Shown here: piece by piece, positions 1-11,962 of the stretch
Layout of the letters: each line of letters starts with the position of its first letter
Numbering within the stretch: position 1 is the stretch's first letter
DNA from: Pleurotus djamor
Taxonomy: Eukaryota > Basidiomycota > Agaricomycetes > Agaricales > Pleurotaceae
DNA length: 64,000 bases
Reading direction: 5' to 3'
Assembly: GCA_029747585.1 (NCBI GenBank)
Contig: JAPEVF010000083.1
Coordinates: 53,609 to 117,608 of the forward strand
The notes under the pieces: model-generated
The model's database searches: none
Seen by the model: the letters and a program-made list of their open reading frames with translations, nothing else
What the model was told of the DNA's origin: nothing
Made by a program: the position numbers and the translations under genes

Positions 1-17
1 AGTTCCCGGAAACACCA

Positions 18-1642
18 ATGCTCCCAGACCTGCCTGCTGAAATTTGGCTCAGAATATCCTCTTACCTCCCTCCAAAAGATCTCAGTAAACTATGTCTTCT
101 AAACCATTTCTTCCATGAAATAGCCAAGAACTATCGTTATGAGAACCTTACGCTGCGCTCTTACACCAACGACGCAATGCGCATGATGAAGAACTCTCGG
201 CAGTTTCTTCATATCTGTGTATCCCATTTCGTAGTGCTCATCGGTCCTCTAGAATTCCTGGGATTGCACAACGCGTAAACAGTCTGGAAATTCACCTACA
301 AGCATTCGTCTGGCTGGCCGAGTTTGACCAGAACCGCCCTGAATGGCAGACCAACCTGAAGTCAACTATTGTGTCCGTTAAATGGATGATAGACCGCACC
401 ATTAAGAAAGATGCGGCAAGGTCGAAAACAGTTACTCAGATCACAGACTATCTCTTGGCCGCCGCACCAGAGATGGTCAACCTCCACTCATGCAACTTCA
501 ACCTACTTCCGAGTCGCGCATTGGAATCCTACCTGCCTTTCTTTCGAAAGCTCTGGTCCATTCTTTCCCCTCGCGTGCGTCGTCTTACAATCGAAGCACC
601 AAGTTCAGGGCTGCACTTCCTCCCTTCTGCGTTCTGTCATCTCCATCGCTTGGAACACCTCTCCATATCCCTGTACCGGAATCCTGATCAAGGGACCAAG
701 GAACCCGAATACGCCGCATCTTTGGTCACGTTCTTGAATATAACATCACCAACGTTGGAATCCTTGACCATTACTTCGTTTCCCTCCTCGCCTATTCCGG
801 GATATGGACCCATCTTTGAGCAATTAAGTGCATTCGAAAGCCCACACCAAGCTCAAGAAAAGAGACTCACATGTTACTCTTTAGGTCAGTTCAAAAGATT
901 GAAGCGATTCAACCTGGGTATGTTCTTCGACGGCGTCGTCGGTCCCTCTGTAATCCAATTCTTGAACAAGCACTCCGAAACGGTCAAAGAAATTTCCCTA
1001 AATCCTGACATTTCCCAAGATTCACACATCACTCCCCTCTCGACGCTGAATATCCCCGATCTACAGATGCTCAGTGTCTCTTTTGCTTCCGACAGCGCCA
1101 CTGTCGGACCAGACAAATTCTGGGAGGGGACTCTACGATTTTCGATGCTCAGGGACCTCACCATTGATACCCCGTACCTCTTCCAGCTAAACTTCACTGC
1201 GATATTTAGTGCATTTCGACGCTCCGAGAGCGGCAGAAGGCTCAATACGCTTAAGCTGGACGCATGCACATTGACTGGCGCATTTTTTGATTTACTGGTG
1301 AAAACGTTCCCGGCGTTACATGTTTTATCCATCCGCTCGTTTTGGCCTCATCTATATGAGCCACAAAAATTGAAGATTGTAAGTGCTCTACTGGANTACA
1401 TACCGTTATCAACGTATTGACCTCGTACTTNNNAGGAGAATTTTGCGAAGGAAATGGCGACGCGGTGCTACCCTCAGTGGGGCCTTTACGACATTGCTCT
1501 GTTGCAGCACGGTCAAGGGGATTTGTCGAGGCCAAACCAAGTTTCGTACTCTGCAATGGAAATAGTGTCGAGAAGTGTCCCAAGCATACAGAGCTTTTGT
1601 GGTACTGGGAACAAAGATAGGCCACGCGATACCTGGTCATAA
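18..1642 (+). CDS. F-box domain protein
   Basis: Probable substrate receptor of an SCF-type ubiquitin ligase. My model has three exons: 18-202, 253-1378 and 1436-1642, giving about 505 aa. The 50-nt and 57-nt introns have GT and AG ends, and both junctions keep the frame (the first joins as RQIPGIAQRV). The F-box is at the extreme N-terminus (LPAEIWLRISSYLPPKDLSKL, about residues 4-24), followed by a long leucine-rich region of irregular repeats typical of fungal F-box/LRR-like proteins. The second intron holds ambiguous bases, including NNN just before its acceptor. It is unrelated in sequence to the F-box family at 27-49 kb. The fold assignment is from the F-box signature only; the substrate is unknown. 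Confidence 0.75.
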
Positions 1643-2031
1643 GCTGGTCGCTTTGGGAACTCGGATGTGTGTGGAGATAGTATCCTGGAGACTTCCAACG
1701 AAAGGGCGGATTCAATATGAGCGATCACAGTCGCCAGAGCCTTTATGTATTTTTTGATATGANGGCTGGCCGCCTCTTCTCACAGNGCCCCAACAGTGTG
1801 CTTAGCTACGATGAATCACTTCTTCATCCTTCGCTCGCGCCTCATGGCCTGAAGCTTACTACCCAGCTCGTCAGGGGAGTCATAGGAGGTCCATGGGTGA
1901 CGTCATACAGGGACTCTCCTTTGCCCAAAGGAGATTCAGGGTCGTGACTTTCTCTGACTCGAACCAACATCCGTCTCTAAAACGCGAAACCCATCATAGT
2001 TTTCTCTGGACGACTAGTACTACACTACTCA
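1643..2031. other. intergenic, no gene seen
   Basis: About 390 bp between two same-strand genes. A short open frame at 1717-1947 has no recognisable content and contains N bases. This is best read as a 3' UTR plus the promoter of the next gene. Confidence 0.5.
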
Positions 2032-3735
2032 ATGGGCATGCGTGCACATAGCAAATTACCCCTCGATGACGACCTCATATACCGCATCTTTACTTTCTTG
2101 CCTGATTTCAGCTCTTTGCAAGCCTTCCTCCCAGTTTCAAAGGCCATTCATCAAGTTTACTTGACATACCCAGAGTCAATTGTTCGCGCTATCGCATATA
2201 ATATTGCTGGGCCAGCACTACCTCACGCTCTTCGNCTCATCAAATTCCAACTAAGTGAGGATCGAGGCGATGATACCTATCCCCCTGATGAGCTGGTGAA
2301 CGTCGAACATATTACGCCTCTCGAAGCAAGGCAAATGCCTAGAATTGCTGAAATTGCTCATGAGTTTGAGACAAGGTTCAGTCGGCTGTGAGTNCATCTG
2401 TGTCCGAATGTTTAGATATCTGAGGAAATATGCTTCAACGTTAGACATAAGAATCGCTGCGTGTCAACCAGCACACTTACACCACCAGAATCGCTGCGAT
2501 TCCAACGCGCTCTATACCGAATATGGCTCTTTACTGCTCATTTTACGCCGCGATTCTGTGACCTCGATGGAGGCGACGAAGACGAAATCGCCGATATAAA
2601 GAGAACCTGCGTCAAGTTCATAAGTGATTTAGGCGACCGAGAGGTTTTCGAAATGCATTCGGTCACATTATTTNTTGAAGAATTATCGCAGGGTGTAGTG
2701 AACTCGGACTCCGCGTGTAGGTCATCCCACCGTTTCCTCCCGGAAGTCCAAAACTAGATCGAGATCCTAGNGTCAAGTTTCGTCAAATGCGGCTTGATGG
2801 CGGGGCCCGAAGTCCTTCTCCAATGTTTGCACGAATGGTCCATCTTTCCGATAGAAGGAGAATCCGAAATTCCGATTGAAGAGACCCCGGAGGAGTTGAG
2901 AGACGATTACCTCGTCTATCCTATCACAAGGACTCTTGAAAAGAGACAACTCAAAGTCCCTACCGACTCGGTCGTCGTTTGGAAAAACATCCTAGACGAA
3001 GTCGTTGGAGAGAATGACCAATGTACGCGCGCGCTCAGTTGATATTTTACCTCAGGCTTCCTCATCAAACGTTGCCTGCTTAGGTGAATTGTGCCATAAA
3101 ACGGAAGGGCTGAAACTCTGGAGCGAGCACAGTGAGTTTTCGTTTTCTTACTTGTAANACGACTTGATCTGATCGCGCGCCCTGAAGACTGGGATCTGTT
3201 ACGAAGTGTTCATAGCCCTGACAGTATGGCCAATCTGTTGAAGGGACGCCTTCGCGCCACACCGAATGGACACACCCTTTGCAACTACCTCCAAGACAGG
3301 ACCCTTTGCTTCTCTGCGGTTCTAGGAGTCATATTCGATGAGCTCAAACGACCGCAGTACGAAGCTCTTGAAAAGCAACACGGGCTATGTATTCAGTGCT
3401 TGGACACCTTCCTATCTGATCATTTACATTTATGGCTACTCGACCGAAGACGGAAAGGTGCGTCTTGGTTGCCCTGCTTTGAGGGCTGGCTTATCGATCG
3501 AGTTATCCCCACAGCTGGAAACCCGGATCTAGAGGATTGCTGGTGTGTGCTTACCTGTTTCCCCAGGTACCCCTCAATCAACTCTTCCTCGTTTAGGTAT
3601 GGTTATAACTGTCGCACGCAAACTCACAGACTTGCTCATGCAACCAAGTTGAACGTAAGCTCCCCCTTGATCTCTCGGCGGCTTGCTCTTACCCATCCCC
3701 AGCATCTATGCGAACCAGTGAAAGGAGATCCGTAG
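2032..3735 (+). CDS. F-box-like, cysteine-rich hypothetical protein (agaricomycete family)
   Basis: Seven-exon model: 2032-2387, 2445-2716, 2771-3022, 3084-3131, 3188-3542, 3597-3654, 3703-3735 (457 aa). All introns are 48-61 nt with GT-AG ends and the frame closes on a TAG. The N-terminus looks like an F-box (LDDDLIYRIFTFLPDFSSLQAF), followed by a segment typical of a basidiomycete family of unknown function (AYNIAGPALPHALRL). The C-terminal half has a CxxC pair (CELCHKTEGLKLW), a long hydrophobic middle and an ending with regularly spaced Cys and His (NCRTQTHRLAHATKLNHLC). That could bind zinc, but I cannot name a known finger. Role by inference: adaptor or scaffold in ubiquitination. The exon 2/3 junction carries an N and is the least certain. 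Confidence 0.65.
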
Positions 3736-3978
3736 ATAGTATGCCATGTTTGTNTNCTGAATCTTTACCTGTTGTACCCTCTGTCCCAATAACTCTGATT
3801 TTCTGTGTCGGCCCCTAATGCCAAGTGCACGTGTTGACAACGTGCCCAGGGGTGCAACANTTCCAAAGTGATCGGATTTGGAAAGGTCGAGATGGAACGG
3901 GACCAGCGTTTACCTCCTCAGCCTCAGGTCGATGAGGAGGACGCTTCGCTCATCCACTTTACTTTCCAACTCCTCAAC

Positions 3979-5485
3979 ATGCTCCGTATAATTCTTCTCA
4001 TATCGCTGGGCAGCCTCGTCTACATCGGCGCAAAGGCTTCGCCTGTTTTAAAGACGTCACCNCATCCGTTCTCCGCGAAATCGGATAGGACATGGCTCTG
4101 GGGTTGGGCTTGGGGGGCAGAAAGCACAGTNTCGGTAGTCGACAGATCGCCAGTGGTTTCNTGGCCTTCAAGACCTGGTGCGTGCCTCTTNTTTCTTCGA
4201 CANCATGCNACCTCCTCACATCGTCGCTCAGCTGCGTTCGGGGCTGAGTTAGCTGACCCACTGTTGGGATATGTGATACCCCTTTCTTCGTTCACCGAAC
4301 CATGCGGGGACTCTGAGTCCGAGAAGCTCGACGGCGAGGGATCTAATTGGGGCTGCCCAAAGCTCTGCGTCAAAGGGCCTCATCAACCTGAGCCNACCGA
4401 AACGTGGATTGCTTTGGTGCAGAGGGGAGAGTGCGAGTTTGTTAGCAAGATCAGGGAAGCTCAACGGTTAGGTGCAAAGGCCGTCGTAGTCGGGGGCAGT
4501 GATCCAGACATATCAGGGTGGCCTGACACGCTTGTGAACATGTACAGCACTGGTACGTCCTTAGCTTCACCCACTTAGGTCAACGTGTACGCTGATCATG
4601 CTTAGAAGATGCCTCCGATGTTAAGATTGCGTCGACTTTCATCAAGTTTGCTGCTTACAAGGAGCTCACATCACTNATTTCCACGTCGAACACTTCNCAT
4701 TCTGGCCTGCGNACATTGTCCCTGCTAATCACTGCAGAGTANTCTGCCTGGGAATGGTACTCGTATGTTTCTCCGCAATTGAACCTAGATTTGGTATTGA
4801 GGATTGCATTTTAGGCCCGTGATCACATTCGTCATCATCNTACTGCTTCCTTCAGTTCTTACGTTCATTACACTTCTCATACATCGTGTCCGTGCCGCAA
4901 GAGCCGCGCAGCTAGACCGTGCTCCAGANAACATTGTCAGGCATCTGCCTTGGCGTGTCTGGACNGGNACTGGATGGGAAAAGCATGAAGGTTCTGAGGA
5001 CGCTTCTGCCTCACCTGATACCCACGGACCTGAATCTGCCGCTACCTCGCCTAACGTTGAACCTGTTCCAAATATGTCGAANGAAGAAGCCGAGGCANCG
5101 GTAGAAGCNTCCACNAGTACGCCGCTGCAGGTGGAGCAACCGTGGTTTGAACAGCAAACGGAGTGTGCCATCTGTTTGTCTCAGTTCGAAAAAGGTGATA
5201 AAGTNCGGGTCTTGCCTTGCCATCACATCTTCCATCTTGATGANGTTGATGAATGGTTGATCCAACGGAAGAAACTTGTATGTTCAATCTTGCCAAATAC
5301 NTCTCTTGCCTGTTTTGTTGACCCTCCGTNACTGCCAGTGCCCTGTTTGTAAAGCTGATGTAACCCAACCGCACCCAGTCCTCCCAACTACGACACCCAC
5401 ATCCGCATCCACTCCTACACCCTCTAATTCCACAGATCANGGCCCACCAACTGANCGCACGCCTCTTCTCAGTAATCNATCCTAA
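3979..5485 (+). CDS. PA-TM-RING E3 ubiquitin ligase
   Basis: Membrane-bound RING ligase, probably of the endomembrane or vacuolar system. Exons 3979-4552, 4606-4762, 4815-5277, 5339-5485 give 446 aa. I chose the ATG at 3979 because it directly opens a signal peptide (MLRIILLISLGSLVYIGA). A protease-associated domain follows (ETWIALVQRGECEFVSKI, AVVVGG), then one transmembrane helix (VITFVII...FITLLIH), an acidic linker and a RING (CAICLSQF, LPCHHIFH, CPVCKADV), ending in a Ser/Thr/Pro tail. This order is that of the RNF13/RNF167/GRAIL-type ligases. The position that is Cys in a standard RING-H2, just after FHLD, is coded by GAN (Glu or Asp). Many N bases lie in the gene but none breaks the frame. 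Confidence 0.85.
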
Positions 5486-6669
5486 CGCCCTCTTAACGAA
5501 GATAGTGGTTTTNCNTTTGGACGAGTAACATATGATCTTGTAACATATTCCCCTCGTGGGGCCTGATGGTAATTGTATTGTGCATATCTCGGACTTGTCG
5601 TTGCGGCTGGTGGCTCAATTCATCACCCGTGACTCAATCATCCAAAGTTGAGCGAAGTTGTTTCCCCACCGTCCCCAGTGAGTCCGTGCTTCGTTTTGAT
5701 TTACCCTATGACGAGCGTATCAAGAGCCGAGGAACAGATAACTAAAATGCTACTGATGAAGCTAGTCATCATGCCGCATGTAGCCCGTGTCCAANCCTGC
5801 ATCGTGCTTTACACTTAGGTCAACGAGCACAGGTTTGACCTCACACCTGCAAACCTTAGTGACCGCGAAGGGAAGATTCTTGCCCGATTTGGGCATCCCA
5901 GTTCAACCCTTGGTTCACCAACAAGTTTTNAAGACAATAAGACTAGGAACCGTGTGGGAGCCTCCCATCTTATACCCTTGCATGCAATAGGACTGAAACA
6001 ATAGTGCTAGGTACACAGGGAAGCATCCCATATCCTGCTTTAATCGGTCGGCCAATTCGTCATGACGCTCGACGCCTCCGACAACTCTTATTGTTTTCTG
6101 GACAACCCCCGGATCACCTCGGTGCCAAAAATACGTCCAGACCTATCCTGTCCTTCATATCGTTCTCCCGTTCAAGTCTCAATGCCCACATATACGGCCG
6201 ATCTACACGTTTTGCCGGCCTCGTGTCGTTTCAGCGGGGCTATGTTGGAATCTTTGAGAAACTGGAGCGGCTACACACACTCCAATGCGTGCGATAAGAT
6301 CGCTCAACGACCACCATTCCTTCGTTTCTGACTCGTATTCACCCCCAAAATGAAGACCATGTCGACATACACAACATGGGCGTGTTCTCCAAAAGTAAGA
6401 ACACCCTCCCAGTACAATAACGATTGATAGCATTACCGGCCATAGATGCCGGAATCTTTTCTCGTTTCTCGATTTTGTCTACTTTCAGCACCGGGAATAC
6501 GCACGTAAACCCCGGGAAGCGGTCCTGGGGCATCTGGGATTTGAATCGCTGTCCCCCAAGCGCCGAAGTGGATTTTGTTTATTATCGCCTGTTGGCCCAT
6601 TTGACGTGCTCTTTCCTGACCCCTCCCTCCCTGTCCATCTCTCCACTAGCTTTTTGTTAGGCTGGCTCC
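5486..6669. other. intergenic, no gene recognised
   Basis: About 1.2 kb. Short open frames exist on both strands (for example 6062-6331 and 6004-6297 plus) but none has family resemblance, an ATG in context or splice support. It contains the 3' UTR of the RING gene and the promoter of the CCCH gene. No tRNA or repeat was seen. Confidence 0.5.
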
Positions 6670-8361
6670 ATGGCAATCATGGAGCCCACCAATGAGCGAC
6701 AGAACAAGAAGAGACATTGTAAGCTATTCCTTCTTCTTCCTCGCTAAATGCATGTCAATGACGTTTACTTCTACGTTTGCCAGCGAGGCCATGTAAATTC
6801 TACCAGATGAATAACTGTCCGTATTCGGAGGATGAGTGCGACTTCGCGCACGTTCTCACTGGAGAACCCACCTTCCAAAACGCTACGCCGTGCCGCTTCT
6901 ATCTCAAAGGACATTGCAGTAACGGGCTGTGGTGCCGATACAAGCACTCTCTAGAGAGAGGCACCGATAGTGCGCTATTTTCAGATTTGTCTAGTATCTT
7001 CAGTCGCTGAGATACGAGTTCATGCAGTGAACGATCCGCGGGCCCTTCGGTCCCCCGACATCAGGGACATAGAGCCTGAACTTACTCAGCAGGCTCTACG
7101 GAGGCACACAGGCAAGCCAACAAGTCCTAGACGTACTGATCGTTCGCCAGACAGTCGAGCGACTTTGCCGTCGCCCACGCCAGCATACCAAACGAGTCCT
7201 CGGTTTCACGCCCCAACATCACCTACAGAAGCCTATCCTCTGAACAACTATTTTCCTATCTGGAGACCGATCGTTGACAACGCATCTAGCTCGGCGCCCA
7301 CGCGTGAGCTAGAGCGTATGTATATCGGATCTCCTACGATGTCAGAGCCGTTGTCCAACTTTGGACCATCGCCGTCGAGTTCCGTCTCTGACGAGGCATC
7401 GCTGTTGAGTGGCTCGCGGCCATCATCAGAGCTATCCCCAATCTTGCCGTCCATTCACCAAACCTATATGGCCGCGCATCCTGTAGGCCCTCCATATCCC
7501 GTAACCTCCCCTGGCCCCGTTGACAACGGTTTCAACGGTTCGTGGAACCGTGACCAAGCTCCTAAAACGGTCTCACCTCCCCCAGGGCTGCCGAAAAATA
7601 AAGCGGCTAACTACAAGAGTAAGTTCATATTTCGATCTTCTTTCCTTTTATGTTTTGGCGACGGAGATTTGCGATAGCGAAACTGTGTAGGTTCTTTAAG
7701 CCTGACAGGCCCTGTCCCAATGGCGAAACTTGTACCTTGTCAGTGAACCCACATCAATTCCATCTATGATTCTCTCATTGATTCCCCTTCACAGTATCCA
7801 CGCTACTTACGCTGAGGGTAAAATCAAGCAGGTTGTACCGCCCAAGTCACCTACAATCCCGTTACCCTCCAAACCTATATCATCGTTAGAAGCTCATCAC
7901 CAGAAAGGGTTCTACCCCGTTGGTTGGAGGGTAATCGGAGGTGGAGTACCCCTCAGTCAAGAAAACAGTGGGTCATATCTGTCGACGTTGCGCGGGGAAA
8001 TTAACGAAACATCTTCGCAGGCTCTTCGTCTGAATCAACGGCTAGTTCTTATGATTCTCTCGAGTCATGGGAAGGAGAGTTATTGCCGCCTGGGAGCCAC
8101 CAAGTCTCAGCGTCCTTAAGCAGGCGGAACAAGAATAGCACAACACCGTTAAAAATCGACGTCGCAGGCTTGCCACCTGTCGCTTTTCGCCAGCAAGGGC
8201 AGGTAGGCGATGTGGCAAGCACTCCGACGCGAACGATGACACCCAAGCTTCGACCTACATCTACGCCGCCCACACCAAGCGCTACCCACGTTAATATCAT
8301 GAGCGTAAGCCCTGCTTCTTCTGCTTCCACTTTATGTCAACTTTTTGAACGGGCCCTGTAG
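6670..8361 (+). CDS. CCCH zinc-finger protein (three fingers), likely RNA-binding
   Basis: Exons 6670-6718, 6784-6969, 7028-7618, 7678-7738, 7795-7967, 8021-8361 give 466 aa; introns are 53-65 nt. Finger 1 is C-x7-C-x6-C-x3-H (CKFYQMNNC...CDFAH), finger 2 is C-x7-C-x5-C-x3-H (CRFYLKGHC...CRYKH), both near residues 18-65. A third, C-x8-C-x5-C-x3-H (CRFFKPDRPC...CTFIH), appears only after splicing and is what fixed the 7739-7794 intron. Between them is a low-complexity Ser/Pro linker. CCCH fingers of this kind bind single-stranded RNA, so a role in mRNA processing or decay is likely. An alternative end is possible: a good donor at 8305 and acceptor at 8374 would extend the last exon to 8420. 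Confidence 0.82.
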
Positions 8362-8420
8362 CTTTTCAATGCAGAATCGCCTGCTATCTTGTGAATTGCT
8401 TTGCATCCAACGTTTTTAGA

Positions 8421-8973
8421 CTTCATATGGATAATTCCTACCCACTCATAGAGCAAAACACCGAATATGAACCTCTTCAGTTGCCAACCAAACATCAAAT
8501 TCATAGCTATGCATGCTGTTGTATTACCACTAGTACTTCGAACTTTCTCCCCCTCATGATGATGAATAGGTATTTCGTTTAGTTTGTATTGTACCGTGCT
8601 GTGTAACTGTAATTCGTTAGTCCCGCTGCATCGTTCTGTCTGAATTCTATGCTTTTTTGCACCNANCGCTCGCTTTGGGCTGACGATGGGTCACTGCCAN
8701 GTCCAGGTNGCTCACGATCAGNTCACGAAGAAGCACACCNTTATTACGAATCACTGAGTGCTTTACTTTGTGAGTGCCAGAAAACATCGTGACCGACATG
8801 CCTGTAAAGAAAGAACGGGATGGTGGCNTTGCGACGTATCTTCCCCAATACAGGGCCTATGACACTTCACGATGGATGGATGTATAATAGCTATCCAGTC
8901 AGGAAGAGAGGACTGCCTCATCAGCAANCAAACGTCTCGTACATTCTGCTTTGGGTATGGATCTAACCAACCC
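8421..8973. other. intergenic with N bases
   Basis: Region between two convergent genes (plus-strand CCCH, minus-strand kinase). No coding signal; several N bases around 8660-8830. Confidence 0.45.
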
Positions 8974-10986
8974 TCAAGCTTCAAGACTCAAAGAATTGAC
9001 GAGAACAGCCAGAAATTTGTCGTAGGTGATATCACCGCCATACGTTTCGANGTCGACATCCGGCGGNGAAGGGGCGGTACGAAATACGTAATANATATTN
9101 GCGAAAAGAATCTGNAGNTNNCGGANNCANCTTCCCCATTCTTCGTACNCTGGAGATATGGTTGCATGAAGATCGGGGTCGAAAATGATTCCNANTTTGT
9201 GGTTCTTNAGATATCGATAGGGGACNACCAGCCAAGCTCCAGGAGCGTCGTGTGGAGATGTGGGCTTGTACACGAGATCGCAGATGGTGTAGAAAAAGGA
9301 CTCCAGCTCATGTCGGTAGACACGCTCTGGTAGAGCATTCGGCGAGATGAGGTCGGCGGAGGCATAGGGAAGGGTGCTGGGGTGCGGTCTGATCTTGGCG
9401 TCACGCGTTGCTANATCGAAGTCGTTGAGGACACCAAAGATTTTCCCTTTCTCGACGCGGTACATCAAGTTGTAGGGGTTGACATCGCAATGGAGGATGC
9501 CCATTACGTCGTAAAGCCATTTATGACCTGCGCGAAGGGATCAGCATTTATCAGTTGCATAAGAAACATGGCATACTTACATTTCAAAATTTCAATAATT
9601 TTTTCCATGACGAATCTGGGCGAATTCTGGTTCAATAAGAGATCGGAGAGAGGGTTTAACTGTTCGAAGACGTGGACATGAAGAGCGCGCTCCTCGTAAT
9701 CGTAATGTGCGACTTTCTGTGAGAAGCACGCCTTGATTCGTGTCGAGATTCNAGNCGCGCTTTTAAAGCGTAGAGTAGCAAGAAGTTTAGGAAGATGATT
9801 GAGAATCGAGGGGTTGTGGGTCGCGTGTGTGTAAATGTCTTTAAGTATTTCACCCTCAGAGGGTCGACCTCCACTCGACGATATCCACGAAAATTTGACA
9901 GCGACGTCTTAGTTTGCAAGCGTGCCTTGAACAACTAGAGTGCCGCGACCTCGGGGACGACGCTCCTGGTAGATAGTGTCACCCAATTTGACAATACCGT
10001 CATCGCCGTCGTTGATGGCAAGGCGTAGTCCATGGAGATCGCTGAGAGACGCATAGCCAGGGTTGAGGGGTGTAGAAGGAAGGCCTGCGNATAGGTCCGT
10101 ACGATAGCCCCAATATTCTGGCGTCATGGAAGCCGCGCATTCCATGACATACTCGAATTGAGCCCAGTCTCTGACTAAATCTAAAGGTTCCGANCGTATG
10201 AAAGCTGAGTGATCGTAATACAGGAAGGTGGCAAANCTGTCGGTGACCAAAAACGCAATGACGTGCTCGCGAAGGTCAGCCCACAGCATTTCGAGAGCGT
10301 CGCTTGCACAACGGGCTAGTGCATCGACGCCCGCCGGTGTGTCACGGAGGTCTTGGAAAGTCTCAGCGCGTTGCTCAAGGGGTTCAACGACTGCGGGGAC
10401 GTCAAGCTTGGACGACTTCGACGTAAGGTTGGACTCTAAAGCTTCGGCCTTGAGCGGTGATGGGCGAGGGACATCATACGCTTTAACGAAGAGGAGAGTT
10501 AATGGCGAAGCAAATTGCAGACTAAAAAGGCTCACAAGAGTGTGATTGGGCGGCATGGTTTGATACATCCCCTAACACCGGCCTGAACTGGACAAAGCCA
10601 GATATTTCGGCTGGGTTAGTATGATTGCCTGTGTCCGGAGGGTGTGNCACATGCGATGAAGATTGCGAGTGCGAGAGGTTGCAAATAGTGAAAAGGCGGC
10701 ATGGGTGAGCGGGGTCGTCGCACGACAGCACAGACATGGACTGAGAACGGCGAAATAGGGTATTCAAGTAATCGGACAACGGGTCGGAAGAAGGGGTCTC
10801 GAGAGTGCGATGCGCTGTGTGCGTATGGAAGGCCTCTCGCTGAGCCCGATACGTGTCTTCATCAGGTTTGGATGACTGGTGAGGGAATATACATTGACAA
10901 AAATCGTCGACCGGGATGACTTGGTCGTAATTCAATAGGAGGAATTCGTCTGGGGTCATCGTTGGGGGCAAGTCGTTGGGCATCAT
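8974..10986 (-). pseudogene. FunK1-type fungal protein kinase, in-frame stop
   Basis: Resembles the FunK1 family expanded in mushroom-forming fungi. Read from 10986 down. The N-terminal region is 10986 to about 10580, then an intron whose ends I could not fix. A glycine-loop strand (RGRGTLVVQGTLAN) is followed directly by a TAA at 9909-9911, and the same frame continues with the beta-3 lysine (DVAVKFSW). The kinase core resumes after a 54-nt intron near 9518-9571 with MGILHCDVNPYNLM (HRD changed to HCD, Asp and Asn kept) and GVLNDFDLA (DFG as DFD, usual in FunK1). The frame ends at 8974. The 9050-9200 part is full of N, so the stop may be an assembly error. Otherwise this is a recently broken kinase. 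Confidence 0.7.
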
Positions 10987-10995
10987 GTCCAAATC

Positions 10996-11670
10996 ATGTC
11001 AGCCAATTTATACTTGGTCGTTGACCAGACCGCTATGAGGTGCTCGCTTGCAAGGGAGATCGTCGATAACCCCAACGACTATGAAGGGATAACTGCTGCT
11101 GCTCGGACCATAGCTGCCCTTCGACGAGCTGCCCACCGTTTGGAAGNCAGGTATCCCGAACTTGTCAGGGACCNTGGTCATCAAGCCCTCTTCCCCTTCC
11201 CCTCATCCTTCCACAACATAACCAACGACGGTGACCTGGAGCATTTCACCTATACGTCCAACGTTCCAAACAAGCGCGTTTACTTCGCCGATGGGTCTAC
11301 AGGTCGGAAACTGGTTGTCAAATTCTCTTCTACCTATTCCAAAGAAGCCCATATCAAGGCGGCCCAATTGCATCTGGCACCCAAACTTCTTGGGTACGAA
11401 CGGCATGGCGAGTGGCACATGGTAGTTATAGAGGATCTATCTTCGAACTATATGAATCTTCAAGTAGTCATTGATGCTCCCCTCGTTCCGAACCTCAACC
11501 TTCGAATTATTTACGACCATCTCCATGCGAAGCTCAGACGCTTAGTACGTCCATGGAGACATCCGCGCTATCAACATCCTCGTCTCTTCCCGGTTCCTGA
11601 AGGGCCTTTCGTCTCCTGGACGATATTTCGACCGACCCAATGTTGTCACGTAGGTATAAAATCTTTCTAG
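10996..11670 (+). pseudogene. truncated inverted copy of the kinase-like gene at 13435-15866
   Basis: From about 11071 to 11617 the DNA is a near-identical reverse-orientation copy of 13645-14203. The protein matches almost residue for residue from EGITAAARTIAALRRA to IYDHLHAKLRR. An 11-nt deletion after GACGCTT (removing CCATGAGGCCA of the parent) then shifts the frame, so the catalytic loop is lost. The open frame from 10996 begins in unrelated flanking sequence. This is a partial gene duplication, not a functional kinase. Its 5' end lies only about 10 bp from the start of the divergent FunK1 gene, so the insertion may have displaced that gene's upstream region. Confidence 0.85.
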
Positions 11671-11962
11671 ACAAAGCTTAGCTCCTACGTTTACTAATTA
11701 CAAGAAAAACATAGTGACATCCGCGGTGGTTTAGGATAGAGAAATGTATGTAGTGCTTGATCGTGAGGGTGTTACTATCAGGGAAAGTGACGTGCAAACG
11801 GGATCAGAGTTGGATAGGTATGTAGGAAGGGGTCGCCAGAGTGATAGGCTAAGGGACAGAAGTCAATGAGATTACAACAAGAGGTTAGACCGTAAAGATG
11901 GGATAAAAAAGGAACGTAGGAAAGGGTCGTAAATGAGAGCACAACAAGAGGTNAGACCGTAA

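Noticed and set aside
886..1332. 148-aa minus-strand ORF
   Set aside because: Antisense shadow of the F-box gene at 18-1642; no domain and no splice context.
2388..2415. 28-nt intron candidate in the second gene
   Set aside because: Too short and breaks phase; the acceptor at 2444 gives a 57-nt intron with the frame preserved.
6530..6565. GGGATTTGAATCG, resembling a tRNA T-arm
   Set aside because: No matching acceptor stem, anticodon arm or A box could be folded around it.
8872..9333. 153-aa plus-strand ORF
   Set aside because: Antisense to the FunK1 kinase C-lobe and full of N bases.
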